This document shows, in pieces, positions 1 through 7,793 of a stretch of DNA of 64,000 nucleotides; within the stretch, counting starts at the first letter, position 1; every line of letters starts with the position of its first letter. A program made the position numbers and the translations under genes. The stretch lies in NCBI RefSeq assembly GCF_003259155.1, contig NZ_QGMQ01000007.1, forward strand, positions 1 through 64,000. Reading direction: 5' to 3'. This DNA is from Marinimicrobium alkaliphilum. GTDB taxonomy: Bacteria > Pseudomonadota > Gammaproteobacteria > Pseudomonadales > Cellvibrionaceae. The notes below the pieces were generated by a model, which was not told the origin of the DNA, ran no database searches, and was given only the letters and a program-made list of their open reading frames with translations.

Positions 1-22
1 ATTGCCGGGAGCAATTTTGGAC

Positions 23-63
23 GCCCGCAGGGCGGGCCGAAGGCCGAGCCCCAAGGATGGGGC
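23..63. repeat. Two adjacent GC-rich hairpins at the window edge
   Basis: GCCCGC (23-28) pairs with GCGGGC (32-37) around loop AGG, and GCCCC (48-52) pairs with GGGGC (59-63). No T-tract follows. They lie upstream of ndpA and could be the tail of an upstream gene or a REP-like element. The rest of 64-215 shows no convincing gene, promoter or Shine-Dalgarno. Confidence 0.35.
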
Positions 64-215
64 GAGCATTCCGCCCTCGGCCTCGCAGCCGACCTCTGCG
101 CGTAATCGAACACTCTTTCCTCGGTGGTTCGATTGACTCGGGCCATCCATTTATCCTCAGCCCCCAATCCTTTAAGCTACGCCCCCTCACATACCCAACA
201 TCGCGACCCGACACC

Positions 216-1232
216 ATGGCCCTGAAAACCATCATTACACACCAGATTCAACACCCGAGTCCGACCCAGTCAGTAACCACTCACTGTCGGCCAGAGCCCA
301 ATAAAATAGAAGGCTACCTGGAAGAGCTGGTGTATGAGCTCAAAAGCCAGTTCGTGCGCAAGGGAGGCAAGAACTACGGCCGGTTCTCGGCGGAAACCGC
401 CGAGCATCCCTTTTCTGCCTGGCTTGCTGAGTACCGGGCCGAGCGTCTGGGCTTTACCAGCTTTACCCAAAAGGCCATGGGGCAATGTGCAAGTGAGCTG
501 GAAAAGACCCAGAGCCCGCTCGACGCCCACCTGATGTTTGTGGAAGAACACATTGAGGCAGGGCAGTTCCTCTATGTGTTCCTGCTCGAGCATATGAGTG
601 GTCTCTATCTGGATGCGGATATGGAACCGGACACCAGTCGTTATCTGGACACTGCCGGGTTTCGCTTTGCCGCCAAAATTGATCTTCAAGCCTGGGAAGC
701 CGGTGACTCGGCCACCTATCTGACCATGATGCGCCTGCGTGGGGACAAAGAGCTGGCGGACGTGTTCAGTCACTTGTTGGGCTTCAGCGATAAGCACGAC
801 ATCAAAACCGACACCAGCGAATTTCTGGCCCTGGTAGACAACTACAGTGAGTCACTGGACGAGTCCAGCGCCCGCCTGGCGCGCACACAGGTGGTGGATT
901 ACTGCCTTGAGCAGGACAAGGCCGGCAGACCGGTGGTGATCACCGAGCTGTCCGATACTCTCTCGCAAGCGCTGAAAACCCCTGAACCTGCGCACTTTTC
1001 CCGCTTTGTTGAAGAGCGTCAGAGTGAGAAAAAACCCGAGTTTATTCCCGATGCCGGACAGATTCGCAGCTACGTGCGTATCAGCGGGCGCACCGACTCG
1101 CTCAGCATGAGCTTCGCCTCCGAGTGCCTGGGCAAGGAGGTGGTTTACGACCCGGATCAGGATGTCCTTACCATCACCAAGCTCCCGCCCGCGCTCAAGT
1201 CGCGCCTTCTTAAGCACCTGAAACAGCGCTAA
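216..1232 (+). CDS. ndpA: Nucleoid-associated protein NdpA/YejK family
   Basis: Predicted 338-residue nucleoid-associated protein of the YejK/NdpA (37-kDa) family, which binds DNA and contributes to nucleoid organisation in gammaproteobacteria. Length matches the family (about 335). The start at MALKTIITHQIQ is chosen because family members begin with a short strand of this kind. The frame stays open upstream to 57, but that extension (MGRAFRPRPRSRP) is basic, low-complexity and unlike the family. No clear Shine-Dalgarno precedes 216. The protein is acidic, with no signal peptide or membrane segment. It is followed by an intrinsic hairpin, so it appears monocistronic. Family assignment is from recall of conserved segments such as GRFSAETAEHPF and FLYVFLLEH. 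Confidence 0.88.
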   Translation: MALKTIITHQIQHPSPTQSVTTHCRPEPNKIEGYLEELVYELKSQFVRKGGKNYGRFSAETAEHPFSAWLAEYRAERLGFTSFTQKAMGQCASELEKTQSPLDAHLMFVEEHIEAGQFLYVFLLEHMSGLYLDADMEPDTSRYLDTAGFRFAAKIDLQAWEAGDSATYLTMMRLRGDKELADVFSHLLGFSDKHDIKTDTSEFLALVDNYSESLDESSARLARTQVVDYCLEQDKAGRPVVITELSDTLSQALKTPEPAHFSRFVEERQSEKKPEFIPDAGQIRSYVRISGRTDSLSMSFASECLGKEVVYDPDQDVLTITKLPPALKSRLLKHLKQR

Positions 1233-1236
1233 TTGA

Positions 1237-1264
1237 CCCTTGCGCGACGCGCAAAGGGTTTGTC
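1237..1264 (+). terminator. Probable terminator of ndpA
   Basis: CCCTTGCGC (1237-1245) pairs with GCGCAAAGGG (1249-1258) with one bulged A and a 3-nt loop, five bases after the ndpA stop. The following TTTGTCT tract is short, so termination strength is uncertain. Confidence 0.55.
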
Positions 1265-1266
1265 TA

Positions 1267-1347
1267 TTGACTTATTAACTCACTGTTAGTTAAGGTTGGG
1301 GGACATAACGATAGGCAATCAAGGGCCGCTGCGTGCGGCCGGGGGAG
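1267..1347 (+). promoter_or_regulatory. Upstream region of the GH32 gene: inverted repeat, leader hairpin, strong RBS
   Basis: TTAACT (1275-1280) and AGTTAA (1288-1293) form an exact 6-bp inverted repeat with a 7-bp spacer. It directly follows a TTGACT (1267-1272) that could serve as a -35 box; no good -10 is evident. Nearer the gene, GGCCGC (1324-1329) and GCGGCC (1335-1340) form a hairpin abutting the Shine-Dalgarno GGGGGAG (1341-1347). Regulator binding and hairpin control are inferences. Confidence 0.35.
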
Positions 1348-1351
1348 TTTT

Positions 1352-3610
1352 ATGAAGATTCAACGTGCACTGGGCGCCGTAGTCTGGGCAGGCGCTCTTG
1401 CGCTGGGCCTTTCCGCCTGCTCTGACGAGGGGGGCTCTGGCTCGGACTTTACCGGGCTCCACCTGACCTATGAGGAGGGACGGCCCCTCGACGCGGTCAG
1501 TGCTTTCGATGTGATCGAAAGGGTGCCAGGTATCGAAGGGCAGGCGCTGCGCACGGACGGCTTTTCCTCCTGGGTCGAGACGGATTTGGCTTTCGATTCG
1601 CTTGATGCGCTGACGCTGGAAACCTGGGTCATATTGGAAAGCCACCCGTCCGACCGCGAGGTTCCCTATGACCAGCTCCAGCCCTCGGCGTTTATCAGCC
1701 AAACCGATGGCGAGCAGGGCTTTGCCATTGAGATCAATACCTACGGCCAGTGGGCCTTTGCGCTCTACCTTGACGGCGACCGGCATGAGGTCGCGGTGCT
1801 GGAGCCTTTTCCGGTGTACGAGTGGACCCATATTGCGGCGACTTTTGACGGTTCCCGCGGCGTCATGGCGCTGTATCTCAATGGCGAGTCCGTGGGCGAG
1901 GCGTCTGTGCCGAGCGGCGCCCGTGTACGCGGCGCCGATGTCCCCCTGTTTGTGGGCAAGAGCTCTTTCGACCGCTACATGATTGATGTTTTTCTGGTCA
2001 ATGCCCTCAACGGTGCGTTTGACGAAACCCGGGTGCTCGATCGGGCGCTTGATAGCGAAGCGGTTGCGGCCCGTTACCGCGACGGCGCGGATCGGGCCGC
2101 CGACCTGACCATGGCGTCACTGGTGGTGTCGCCCGAACGCTTCGCCGGGGACCTGCAGCGTCCGCGTTACCACGCCATGCCTCCGGCCAACTGGACCAAT
2201 GAGCCCCACGGTCTGGTTCAGGTGGATGGCCACTACCATATGTATTACCAGCGCACACCCAACGGCCCGTTTAAAACCAAAATGCACTGGGGGCACATGA
2301 GCTCCGGGGATCTGGTGAACTGGGTGCATCGGCGCGATGCACTCTGGCCCACGCTGGAAGATTCCGACAACTACGGTTTCGATATGAAAGGGATCTGGTC
2401 CGGGGATGTGGTCTACCACGACGGCAAGGGTTATGCCTTGTACACCAGTGCCAATTACGACGGCCCGAGACAGCACACGCCCATGATTTCCCTGGCCGTG
2501 AGTGAAGATGAGCACCTGGACTACTGGGACAAGCGCGGACCGGTGATTGATGCGCGCGACCTGGCGGATTACCGCGACCCCTATATTTTTCGTGAAAATG
2601 GTTGGTGGCATCTGATCGTGGGGGCCAAAATCGAGGGTGTTGGTGGTGTCGATTACTACCGCTCCCAGGACCTGGTCGAGTGGGAGCGCCAGCCGCGCTT
2701 CACCTCTCTGCCGTTCGAGCAAATGGATATTCAGTCGGATGTCTGGGAAATGCCGGTGTTCGAGCGCCTGGACGGCGATACCTTTGTGCTGGTGGTGAAT
2801 CCGGTGGGCAATAAAGTACACAAGTACGACGAGCAGCGCCCGACGCGCCCGATCTATTGGACCGGCCAATTTGTGGATGGCCAGTTTCACCCGGATTATC
2901 CGGAAGGCAAAAACCTGGATATCATTTTTGGTCATCTATCACCTTCCGTAACCCGCACCGAAGAGGGTGAGCTGGTGGGCATCGGGATCATCGACGAACG
3001 CCGCTCATTGCACGCCCAGAAGGACGCCGGCTGGGCGCACACTTTCAGTCTGCCCCGCCAGTGGAAGTTGATGCCCGACCGCGAAACTCTGGGTCAGGAG
3101 CCCGTTGCCGCGCTGCGTGCGCTGCGCCAGCAAAGTAGCCATCGCGAGCAGGGTCCGAAGACTCTGGCCGGGCGACAAGCTGTAGAAGGCCGCGGGCGCC
3201 AGCGCGAACTGATCGTGACTTTCGATCCGGACAGCGGCGCGGCGCGCTACGGTATTGAGCTCGGGGTGGCCGATGATCGCAGCGAATTTACCCGCTTGCT
3301 ATACGATGCCAACAGCCGCGAGTTCATTCTGGACAAGCGCGCGTCTTCACAGTCGGAAACGGTAGAGGATAAGGTGGTGTACCGGGGTGACTATGACGAG
3401 CAGGCCTTTGGCAAACCTGAAACCTTTCATATCTTTATTGACCACTCGGTGATCGACGTTTTTATCAATGATGCCGCCACTATCGGCTTTCGGATCTATC
3501 CCGAGCGGCCTGACAGTGACCAGGTCAACCTGGTGGCGGAAGAGGGAGAGCTGTTGGTCGAGCAGGTCGAATCCTGGGATATCGAGGCCCCTCCCCAGCG
3601 CTGGGAGTGA
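1352..3610 (+). CDS. LamG-GH32 lipoprotein (levanase/inulinase/sucrase-like)
   Basis: Predicted outer-membrane or periplasmic lipoprotein of 752 residues. The signal peptide ends in lipobox LSAC (Cys23). A LamG/concanavalin-A-like domain spans about 60-245 (WTHIAATFDGS, FDETRVLDRALD). The GH32 five-bladed propeller spans about 265-600, followed by a C-terminal beta-sandwich (VIDVFIND). GH32 enzymes hydrolyse beta-fructosides such as sucrose, inulin or levan. The RDP motif is present (Asp409), and WEMP carries the probable acid/base Glu466. The nucleophile motif reads WTNEPHG, with Glu284 where most members have Asp of NDPNG. I recall other GH32 proteins with NEPH, so this may be a subfamily; fructan activity is unproven. 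A strong RBS precedes the ATG. The gene has its own terminator and is transcriptionally separate from the next glycosidase. Confidence 0.85.
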   Translation: MKIQRALGAVVWAGALALGLSACSDEGGSGSDFTGLHLTYEEGRPLDAVSAFDVIERVPGIEGQALRTDGFSSWVETDLAFDSLDALTLETWVILESHPSDREVPYDQLQPSAFISQTDGEQGFAIEINTYGQWAFALYLDGDRHEVAVLEPFPVYEWTHIAATFDGSRGVMALYLNGESVGEASVPSGARVRGADVPLFVGKSSFDRYMIDVFLVNALNGAFDETRVLDRALDSEAVAARYRDGADRAADLTMASLVVSPERFAGDLQRPRYHAMPPANWTNEPHGLVQVDGHYHMYYQRTPNGPFKTKMHWGHMSSGDLVNWVHRRDALWPTLEDSDNYGFDMKGIWSGDVVYHDGKGYALYTSANYDGPRQHTPMISLAVSEDEHLDYWDKRGPVIDARDLADYRDPYIFRENGWWHLIVGAKIEGVGGVDYYRSQDLVEWERQPRFTSLPFEQMDIQSDVWEMPVFERLDGDTFVLVVNPVGNKVHKYDEQRPTRPIYWTGQFVDGQFHPDYPEGKNLDIIFGHLSPSVTRTEEGELVGIGIIDERRSLHAQKDAGWAHTFSLPRQWKLMPDRETLGQEPVAALRALRQQSSHREQGPKTLAGRQAVEGRGRQRELIVTFDPDSGAARYGIELGVADDRSEFTRLLYDANSREFILDKRASSQSETVEDKVVYRGDYDEQAFGKPETFHIFIDHSVIDVFINDAATIGFRIYPERPDSDQVNLVAEEGELLVEQVESWDIEAPPQRWE

Positions 3611-3629
3611 GCCGTCTTCTGGACATGTG

Positions 3630-3656
3630 CCGGCGCCTTTGGGTGCCGGTTTTTTT
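3630..3656 (+). terminator. Intrinsic terminator after the GH32 gene
   Basis: CCGGCGCC (3630-3637), loop TTTG, then GGTGCCGG (3642-3649), an 8-bp stem with one G-T pair, followed directly by seven T residues (3650-3656). It begins 19 bases after the GH32 stop codon. Confidence 0.88.
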
Positions 3657-3666
3657 GAGATCGGTT

Positions 3667-3689
3667 TGACAGCGCTGTCATGTTATAGT
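3667..3689 (+). promoter_or_regulatory. LacI-type operator palindrome overlapping the GH3 promoter
   Basis: TGACAGCGCTGTCA (3667-3680) is a perfect 14-bp palindrome with the central CG typical of LacI/GalR-family operators. It lies just upstream of a -10-like TATAGT (3684-3689), and the TTGACA within it (3666-3671) is too close to be the matching -35. Repression of the GH3 gene by a sugar-responsive LacI-family protein is inferred; no such regulator is in the window. Confidence 0.6.
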
Positions 3690-3756
3690 AGTTTGCACTT
3701 TTACTTAGAGCGGTCAAATCCGCCTCCAATAATCAACGGCAGTGGAGTTTCCTTTC

Positions 3757-6225
3757 ATGCGGCAAGTGACCTGGCCCAGGTTGACCAGTGCGGTGGCGAG
3801 CGACCCCGAGGTCGAAGCCCGAATCGATAAACTGTTGGCACGGATGACGCTGGAAGAAAAAGTCGGCCAGCTGATTCAGCCTGAGCTGCGCCATGTCACG
3901 CCGGACGATGTGCGCGACTATCACCTGGGCTCGGTACTCAACGGCGGCGGCTCCTTCCCCGGCGGCGACCAGCGCGCGCGGGTGAGCGATTGGCTGGCGG
4001 CCGCGGACGCCTACTATCACGCGTCGGTGGATACCCGCGGCGGGCGTACGGCGATTCCCATTATGTGGGGGACGGATGCGGTGCACGGACTGGGCAATGT
4101 CACCGGCGCTACCCTGTTCCCACACAATATCGGCCTGGGGGCGACCCACAATCCGGCCCTGATTCGCCGCATTGGCGAGGTGACCGCTCGGGAAATTTCG
4201 GTCACGGGGCTGGACTGGAATTTCTCCCCCACGGTGGCGGTGGCGCGGGATGAGCGCTGGGGACGGGCCTATGAGGCCTACTCGGAAGACCCCGAAATTG
4301 TGCGATTGTACGCGGCAGAAATGGTGCGGGGTCTGCAGGGGGACCCGGAGCAGGAAAGCTTCCTGAAGGATTGGCATGTGGTCGCCACCGCCAAGCACTT
4401 CATCGGAGACGGCGGCACAGTGGATGGTATCGATCGGGGTGACAACCGCGATGACGAAGAGCGCCTGCGCGATATTCACGCCCAAGGTTATTTCAGTGCG
4501 ATTGAGGCCGGTGTTCAAGTGGTCATGGCCTCGTTTAACAGCTGGCACGGCGAGCTGATGCACGGTCACAAATACCTGCTCACCGACGTGCTCAAGGAGC
4601 GCCTGGGCTTTGATGGTGTGGTGATCGGCGATTGGAGCGGGCACGGGTTTCTGCCGGGCTGTACCCCCCAGGATTGTCCGGACGCCCTGATGGCCGGTCT
4701 GGACATCTACATGATCCCCGATGAAAACTGGAAGGATCTGCACCACAACCTGGTGGATCAGGTCACCCGCGGGGTTGTTACCACCGAGCGCTTTGAAGAC
4801 GCGGTGCGGCGGGTGCTGCGGGTCAAGCTGCGGGCGGGCATGTTCGAAAGCGTCGCGCCCTCGGCGCGGGTGCTGGGCAAGTCGCCGGAGTTGCTGGGCG
4901 CGGCCGAACACCGCGCGGTGGCGCGTCAGGCGGTGCGCGAATCCCTGGTGATGCTGAAAAACCGGGATCAGTTGCTGCCCCTGTCGCCCGCGCAGCGGGT
5001 GTTGGTGGCCGGCGACGGCGCTGACAGTATCGGTAAGCAGTGCGGTGGCTGGAGTCTGACCTGGCAGGGGATCGGTACGCGCAACGAAGACTTTCCGGGC
5101 GCGACCTCCATTTATCAGGGTATCGCCGAGACGGTGACCGCGGCCGGTGGTCAGGTTCAGCTCAGCCCGGCGGGCGATTACGAACAGCGTCCGGATGTGG
5201 CCATTGTGGTCTTTGGCGAGGATCCCTACGCCGAGGCCCAGGGGGATATGCCCAATACCCTGTATAAGCCCGGCGACGAGTCGGATCTGGCCCTGTTGCG
5301 CAAGCTGCGCGCTGACGGGATTCCCGTGGTGGCGCTCTTTATCACCGGTCGACCCCTGTGGGTCAACCGGGAGATCAATGCCAGCGATGCCTTCGTGGTG
5401 GTCTGGCAGCCGGGCACGGAGGGTGCCGGTGTGGCCGAAGTGCTGTTTACGGATGCGGAAGGCCAGGTGCGCGAACCCGTGCAGGGTCGCCTGACCTTTA
5501 CCTGGCCCAAGCGCCCGGATCAGGGCCCCATCAATCGCGGCGACGCGGATTACGATCCCCTCTTCCCCTACGGCTATGGCCTGCGCTTTGGTGAGGTGGA
5601 CCGTCTGGATGAGTTGCCGGAGGAGGGTATGGCCGCCCACCAGTCCAGCGACGTGCTGGACATTTTCTACCGTCGCGCCATCGCCCCCTGGCAGTTGGAG
5701 GTCGAGGGCGCGCGCAACGACCGGGCCGCCATGACCGGCAGCCAGGTGAGCGTGTCGAGTCTCAGTGTTCAGGCTGTAGATCGGGAGATGCAGGAGGATG
5801 TGCGCCGGGTCACCTGGAACGGCGAGGGCTTTGGCAAGCTGACCCTGGCTGCGCCCGGGCGTCAGGATCTGAGAGACTACTTGCAGGCCAACGCGGCGCT
5901 GGTATTTGACCTGTGTGTCCAGCAGGCGCCGACCAAGCCGGTGCAACTGCGTGTGGCCAGTGCGGCTTTCTGTTACGCCGAAGTCGATTTGACCCCGTCG
6001 CTAGGGGCGCTGACGGTCGGTCAGTGGCACACTTTCGAGGTCGACCTCGCCCAGTTGCCCGACGCCACCTCCAACTTTGGTATGGCATTGACACCGGACG
6101 ACCTTCTGCAGAGAGTGATGGAACCCTTTACATTGGTTACGGAGGGCGAGCTGCAGCTCACTTTCGGGCATGTCCGCCTGGAAAAGGGCGCCGGCAAGGG
6201 CGAACTTCTGCATCAGCGCCGCTAG
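3757..6225 (+). CDS. GH3 family beta-glucosidase / glucan exohydrolase (ExoP-like)
   Basis: Predicted 822-residue GH3 enzyme removing glucose from the non-reducing ends of beta-glucans or cello-oligosaccharides. The N-terminal TIM barrel includes PIMWGTDAVHG, TAKHFIGDGGT and GFDGVVIGDW, the last holding the probable nucleophile Asp292. The second alpha/beta domain carries WQPGTEGAGVAEVLF with a candidate acid/base Glu. A C-terminal beta-sandwich of about 200 residues resembles the ExoP carbohydrate-binding domain. The ATG at 3757 is preferred because GGAG lies 9 bases upstream; the frame also allows GTG at 3742. Neither start gives a signal peptide, whereas many family members in this group are exported, so this enzyme may be cytoplasmic or the true start may differ. 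An operator palindrome upstream suggests sugar-responsive control. Confidence 0.92.
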   Translation: MRQVTWPRLTSAVASDPEVEARIDKLLARMTLEEKVGQLIQPELRHVTPDDVRDYHLGSVLNGGGSFPGGDQRARVSDWLAAADAYYHASVDTRGGRTAIPIMWGTDAVHGLGNVTGATLFPHNIGLGATHNPALIRRIGEVTAREISVTGLDWNFSPTVAVARDERWGRAYEAYSEDPEIVRLYAAEMVRGLQGDPEQESFLKDWHVVATAKHFIGDGGTVDGIDRGDNRDDEERLRDIHAQGYFSAIEAGVQVVMASFNSWHGELMHGHKYLLTDVLKERLGFDGVVIGDWSGHGFLPGCTPQDCPDALMAGLDIYMIPDENWKDLHHNLVDQVTRGVVTTERFEDAVRRVLRVKLRAGMFESVAPSARVLGKSPELLGAAEHRAVARQAVRESLVMLKNRDQLLPLSPAQRVLVAGDGADSIGKQCGGWSLTWQGIGTRNEDFPGATSIYQGIAETVTAAGGQVQLSPAGDYEQRPDVAIVVFGEDPYAEAQGDMPNTLYKPGDESDLALLRKLRADGIPVVALFITGRPLWVNREINASDAFVVVWQPGTEGAGVAEVLFTDAEGQVREPVQGRLTFTWPKRPDQGPINRGDADYDPLFPYGYGLRFGEVDRLDELPEEGMAAHQSSDVLDIFYRRAIAPWQLEVEGARNDRAAMTGSQVSVSSLSVQAVDREMQEDVRRVTWNGEGFGKLTLAAPGRQDLRDYLQANAALVFDLCVQQAPTKPVQLRVASAAFCYAEVDLTPSLGALTVGQWHTFEVDLAQLPDATSNFGMALTPDDLLQRVMEPFTLVTEGELQLTFGHVRLEKGAGKGELLHQRR

Positions 6226-6315
6226 TCATCGCTCATAGGCCAAGGTGATATGCTGTCGCGTAAAACATCTTTTTCGTGCTTACTTCCAATGGGTATAACG
6301 GATTAGTGCAATTTC

Positions 6316-6378
6316 CCCCATATGGGGTATGACGTCAAAAACCACCTCTCGTAAACTGAAAAAGTAATAGCTTACGAG
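6316..6378 (+). promoter_or_regulatory. Palindrome cluster upstream of the Cys/Gly lipoprotein gene
   Basis: Three symmetrical sites lie within 63 bp: CCCCATATGGGG (6316-6327), TGACGTCA (6330-6337), and the arms CTCGTAA (6347-6353) / TTACGAG (6372-6378) separated by 18 nt just before the Shine-Dalgarno. They could be operators or a leader hairpin controlling the two genes starting at 6391. Function is inferred from symmetry only. Confidence 0.4.
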
Positions 6379-6390
6379 CGGGGGTTTGAC

Positions 6391-6969
6391 ATGAAACGTC
6401 TATTTGGGGTGCCGATCGTGGTTATCGGCCTATTGCTTTCCGGCTGCTTTGAGGATGTTGGCGACGATACAGTGGCCGCTTCCAGCGGTGGCGGGGGTGG
6501 TAATTGCAGTGGCGATTACCGCGATCTGATCAGTGCCAATGAGCGCGAGGCAGCCAATGCCTGTGGCACTCAGGTATCGACCCAGTTCGCCGCGGCGGAC
6601 GCCTATCTGCAGGCGGCACTGGAGGCTTGCCGTCAAGGTGAGACCGCTGCAGCCAATCAGTACTACAGCAATTACGAACAGCAGGTGAGTCACGCCCGCA
6701 CGGTGGCCGAGGGCTTTAACTGCACCTCCGGCGGCGGTGGCGGAGGCGGTGGAGGTGGCACCAGTTTTGAAGACACCAGCTCGACAACCTACTACAACCT
6801 GTGCGTCGGCCAAACCAGCACCCATATTTACGCGGCCTGCTACGGTCCGGTCCAGTATTCCAACAGCAGCTGTGGTTCCGGCGGAGAGGTCTCCTACAAT
6901 TATCTGCGCCGTTACGATTCCAGTGCCGCTTGTACCCGGGCCCGTGACGACTATCTGGATAACTACTGA
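6391..6969 (+). CDS. Lipoprotein with two four-cysteine segments joined by poly-Gly
   Basis: Not recognised. A 192-residue predicted lipoprotein with signal peptide and lipobox LLSGC (Cys19). After a short acidic/serine stretch comes a run of five Gly. A helical Ala/Gln-rich segment with four cysteines (about 38-114) follows, then a run of ten Gly, then a Tyr/Ser-rich segment with four more cysteines (about 128-190). The even cysteine numbers in each half suggest periplasmic disulfide-stabilised modules, which is inference. A GGGGG Shine-Dalgarno lies just upstream. Its stop overlaps the next start as ATGA, so the two genes are probably translationally coupled. Function unknown. Confidence 0.75.
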   Translation: MKRLFGVPIVVIGLLLSGCFEDVGDDTVAASSGGGGGNCSGDYRDLISANEREAANACGTQVSTQFAAADAYLQAALEACRQGETAAANQYYSNYEQQVSHARTVAEGFNCTSGGGGGGGGGGTSFEDTSSTTYYNLCVGQTSTHIYAACYGPVQYSNSSCGSGGEVSYNYLRRYDSSAACTRARDDYLDNY

Positions 6970-7793
6970 TGTTGACGTCAACGTTTGTCCGGATGGCTGC
7001 TGTTGCCGTGCTCCTGGCGGTGTTGAGTGGGTTGCTGCTTTACCCGGAGCGCGGCGCTGACCCTGTGATCGGGTACTTCGCGTCGAGTGAGGCGCCGCGC
7101 GGTGGTGACGCGGCGGCGATCTGGCCGACAGTCAGGGATGTCCGCGATGCGCCCGCTGCCCTGTCGGGGTCGGCGTCGTCGGCGCCGGCAAGCTACCAGA
7201 GCAGCACGCGAGCGCCGGCAGCATATCCCGGCAGTCATCCGCTTGAGCAGCTACATGCCGCACTGTCTCTGGGCTTCAGCCGCGCAGAGCTGCGCGCCTT
7301 TGCCGCAGAAATTGATACCGACGTGCTCAACCGGTTCTTTGCTCGCCACAGTCATATCGATCGTGATTGGCTGCATCGGCAGGGTCTGGATGCGTCCCTG
7401 CTGTCCGAGCTTTATGCGCTTTGGGGGGCCGGTGCGGGGCTCGAGGCGCTGGCCGAGGCGAGCGAGCCGGCCTATATCAGTCGCTTCTCGGCTGAGCGAG
7501 ACGGTGGCACCCTGCGCCTGCAGGACAGCTTTCGCCAAACAGATCGCACGCTGTACCTACGCTACTCGGTGCCCGAGGACTACAGCGCGGATTCGGTGTT
7601 GATTCGCTGGAGTGATGACCAGGGGCAGTTGCGTCACTTTGACTGGCATGGCTTGACCGAGTCACCCGGGTTGCTCCAGGAGGCCTGGTATCGTCCGGCG
7701 GAGGATTGGGCCCCGGGGCACTATCAGGTAGAGGTCTACAGTGTCGGCGAGCGCCCCCGGTTGCTTGGCGGTGCCGACTATCGGGTTCACTGA
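6969..7793 (+). CDS. Membrane-anchored or exported protein of unknown function
   Basis: Not recognised. 274 residues, starting inside the stop of the preceding lipoprotein gene (ATGA overlap). Residues about 8-25 (MAAVAVLLAVLSGLLLYP) form a membrane anchor or signal peptide. A Ser/Ala/Pro-rich linker follows to about residue 85. A helical region (EQLHAALSLGFSRAELRAFAAEI) runs to about 160. The C-terminal 100 residues look like a beta-sandwich (TLYLRYSVPEDYSADSVLIRW, GHYQVEVYSVGERPRLLGG), reminiscent of surface-protein C-terminal folds but not assignable. It probably works with the cysteine-rich lipoprotein in the envelope. Its 3' end overlaps the convergent FlgT-like gene by 7 bp. Confidence 0.72.
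   Translation: MLTSTFVRMAAVAVLLAVLSGLLLYPERGADPVIGYFASSEAPRGGDAAAIWPTVRDVRDAPAALSGSASSAPASYQSSTRAPAAYPGSHPLEQLHAALSLGFSRAELRAFAAEIDTDVLNRFFARHSHIDRDWLHRQGLDASLLSELYALWGAGAGLEALAEASEPAYISRFSAERDGGTLRLQDSFRQTDRTLYLRYSVPEDYSADSVLIRWSDDQGQLRHFDWHGLTESPGLLQEAWYRPAEDWAPGHYQVEVYSVGERPRLLGGADYRVH

Noticed and set aside
852-1217. Antisense open frame within ndpA
   Set aside because: No domain-like features; it overlaps a complete NdpA coding sequence.
3733-5946. A 737-codon open frame on the minus strand opposite the GH3 gene
   Set aside because: It mirrors the codon pattern of a clear GH3 enzyme, has no family-like motifs and gives repetitive His/Gly/Arg-rich sequence, as expected for antisense frames in GC-rich DNA.
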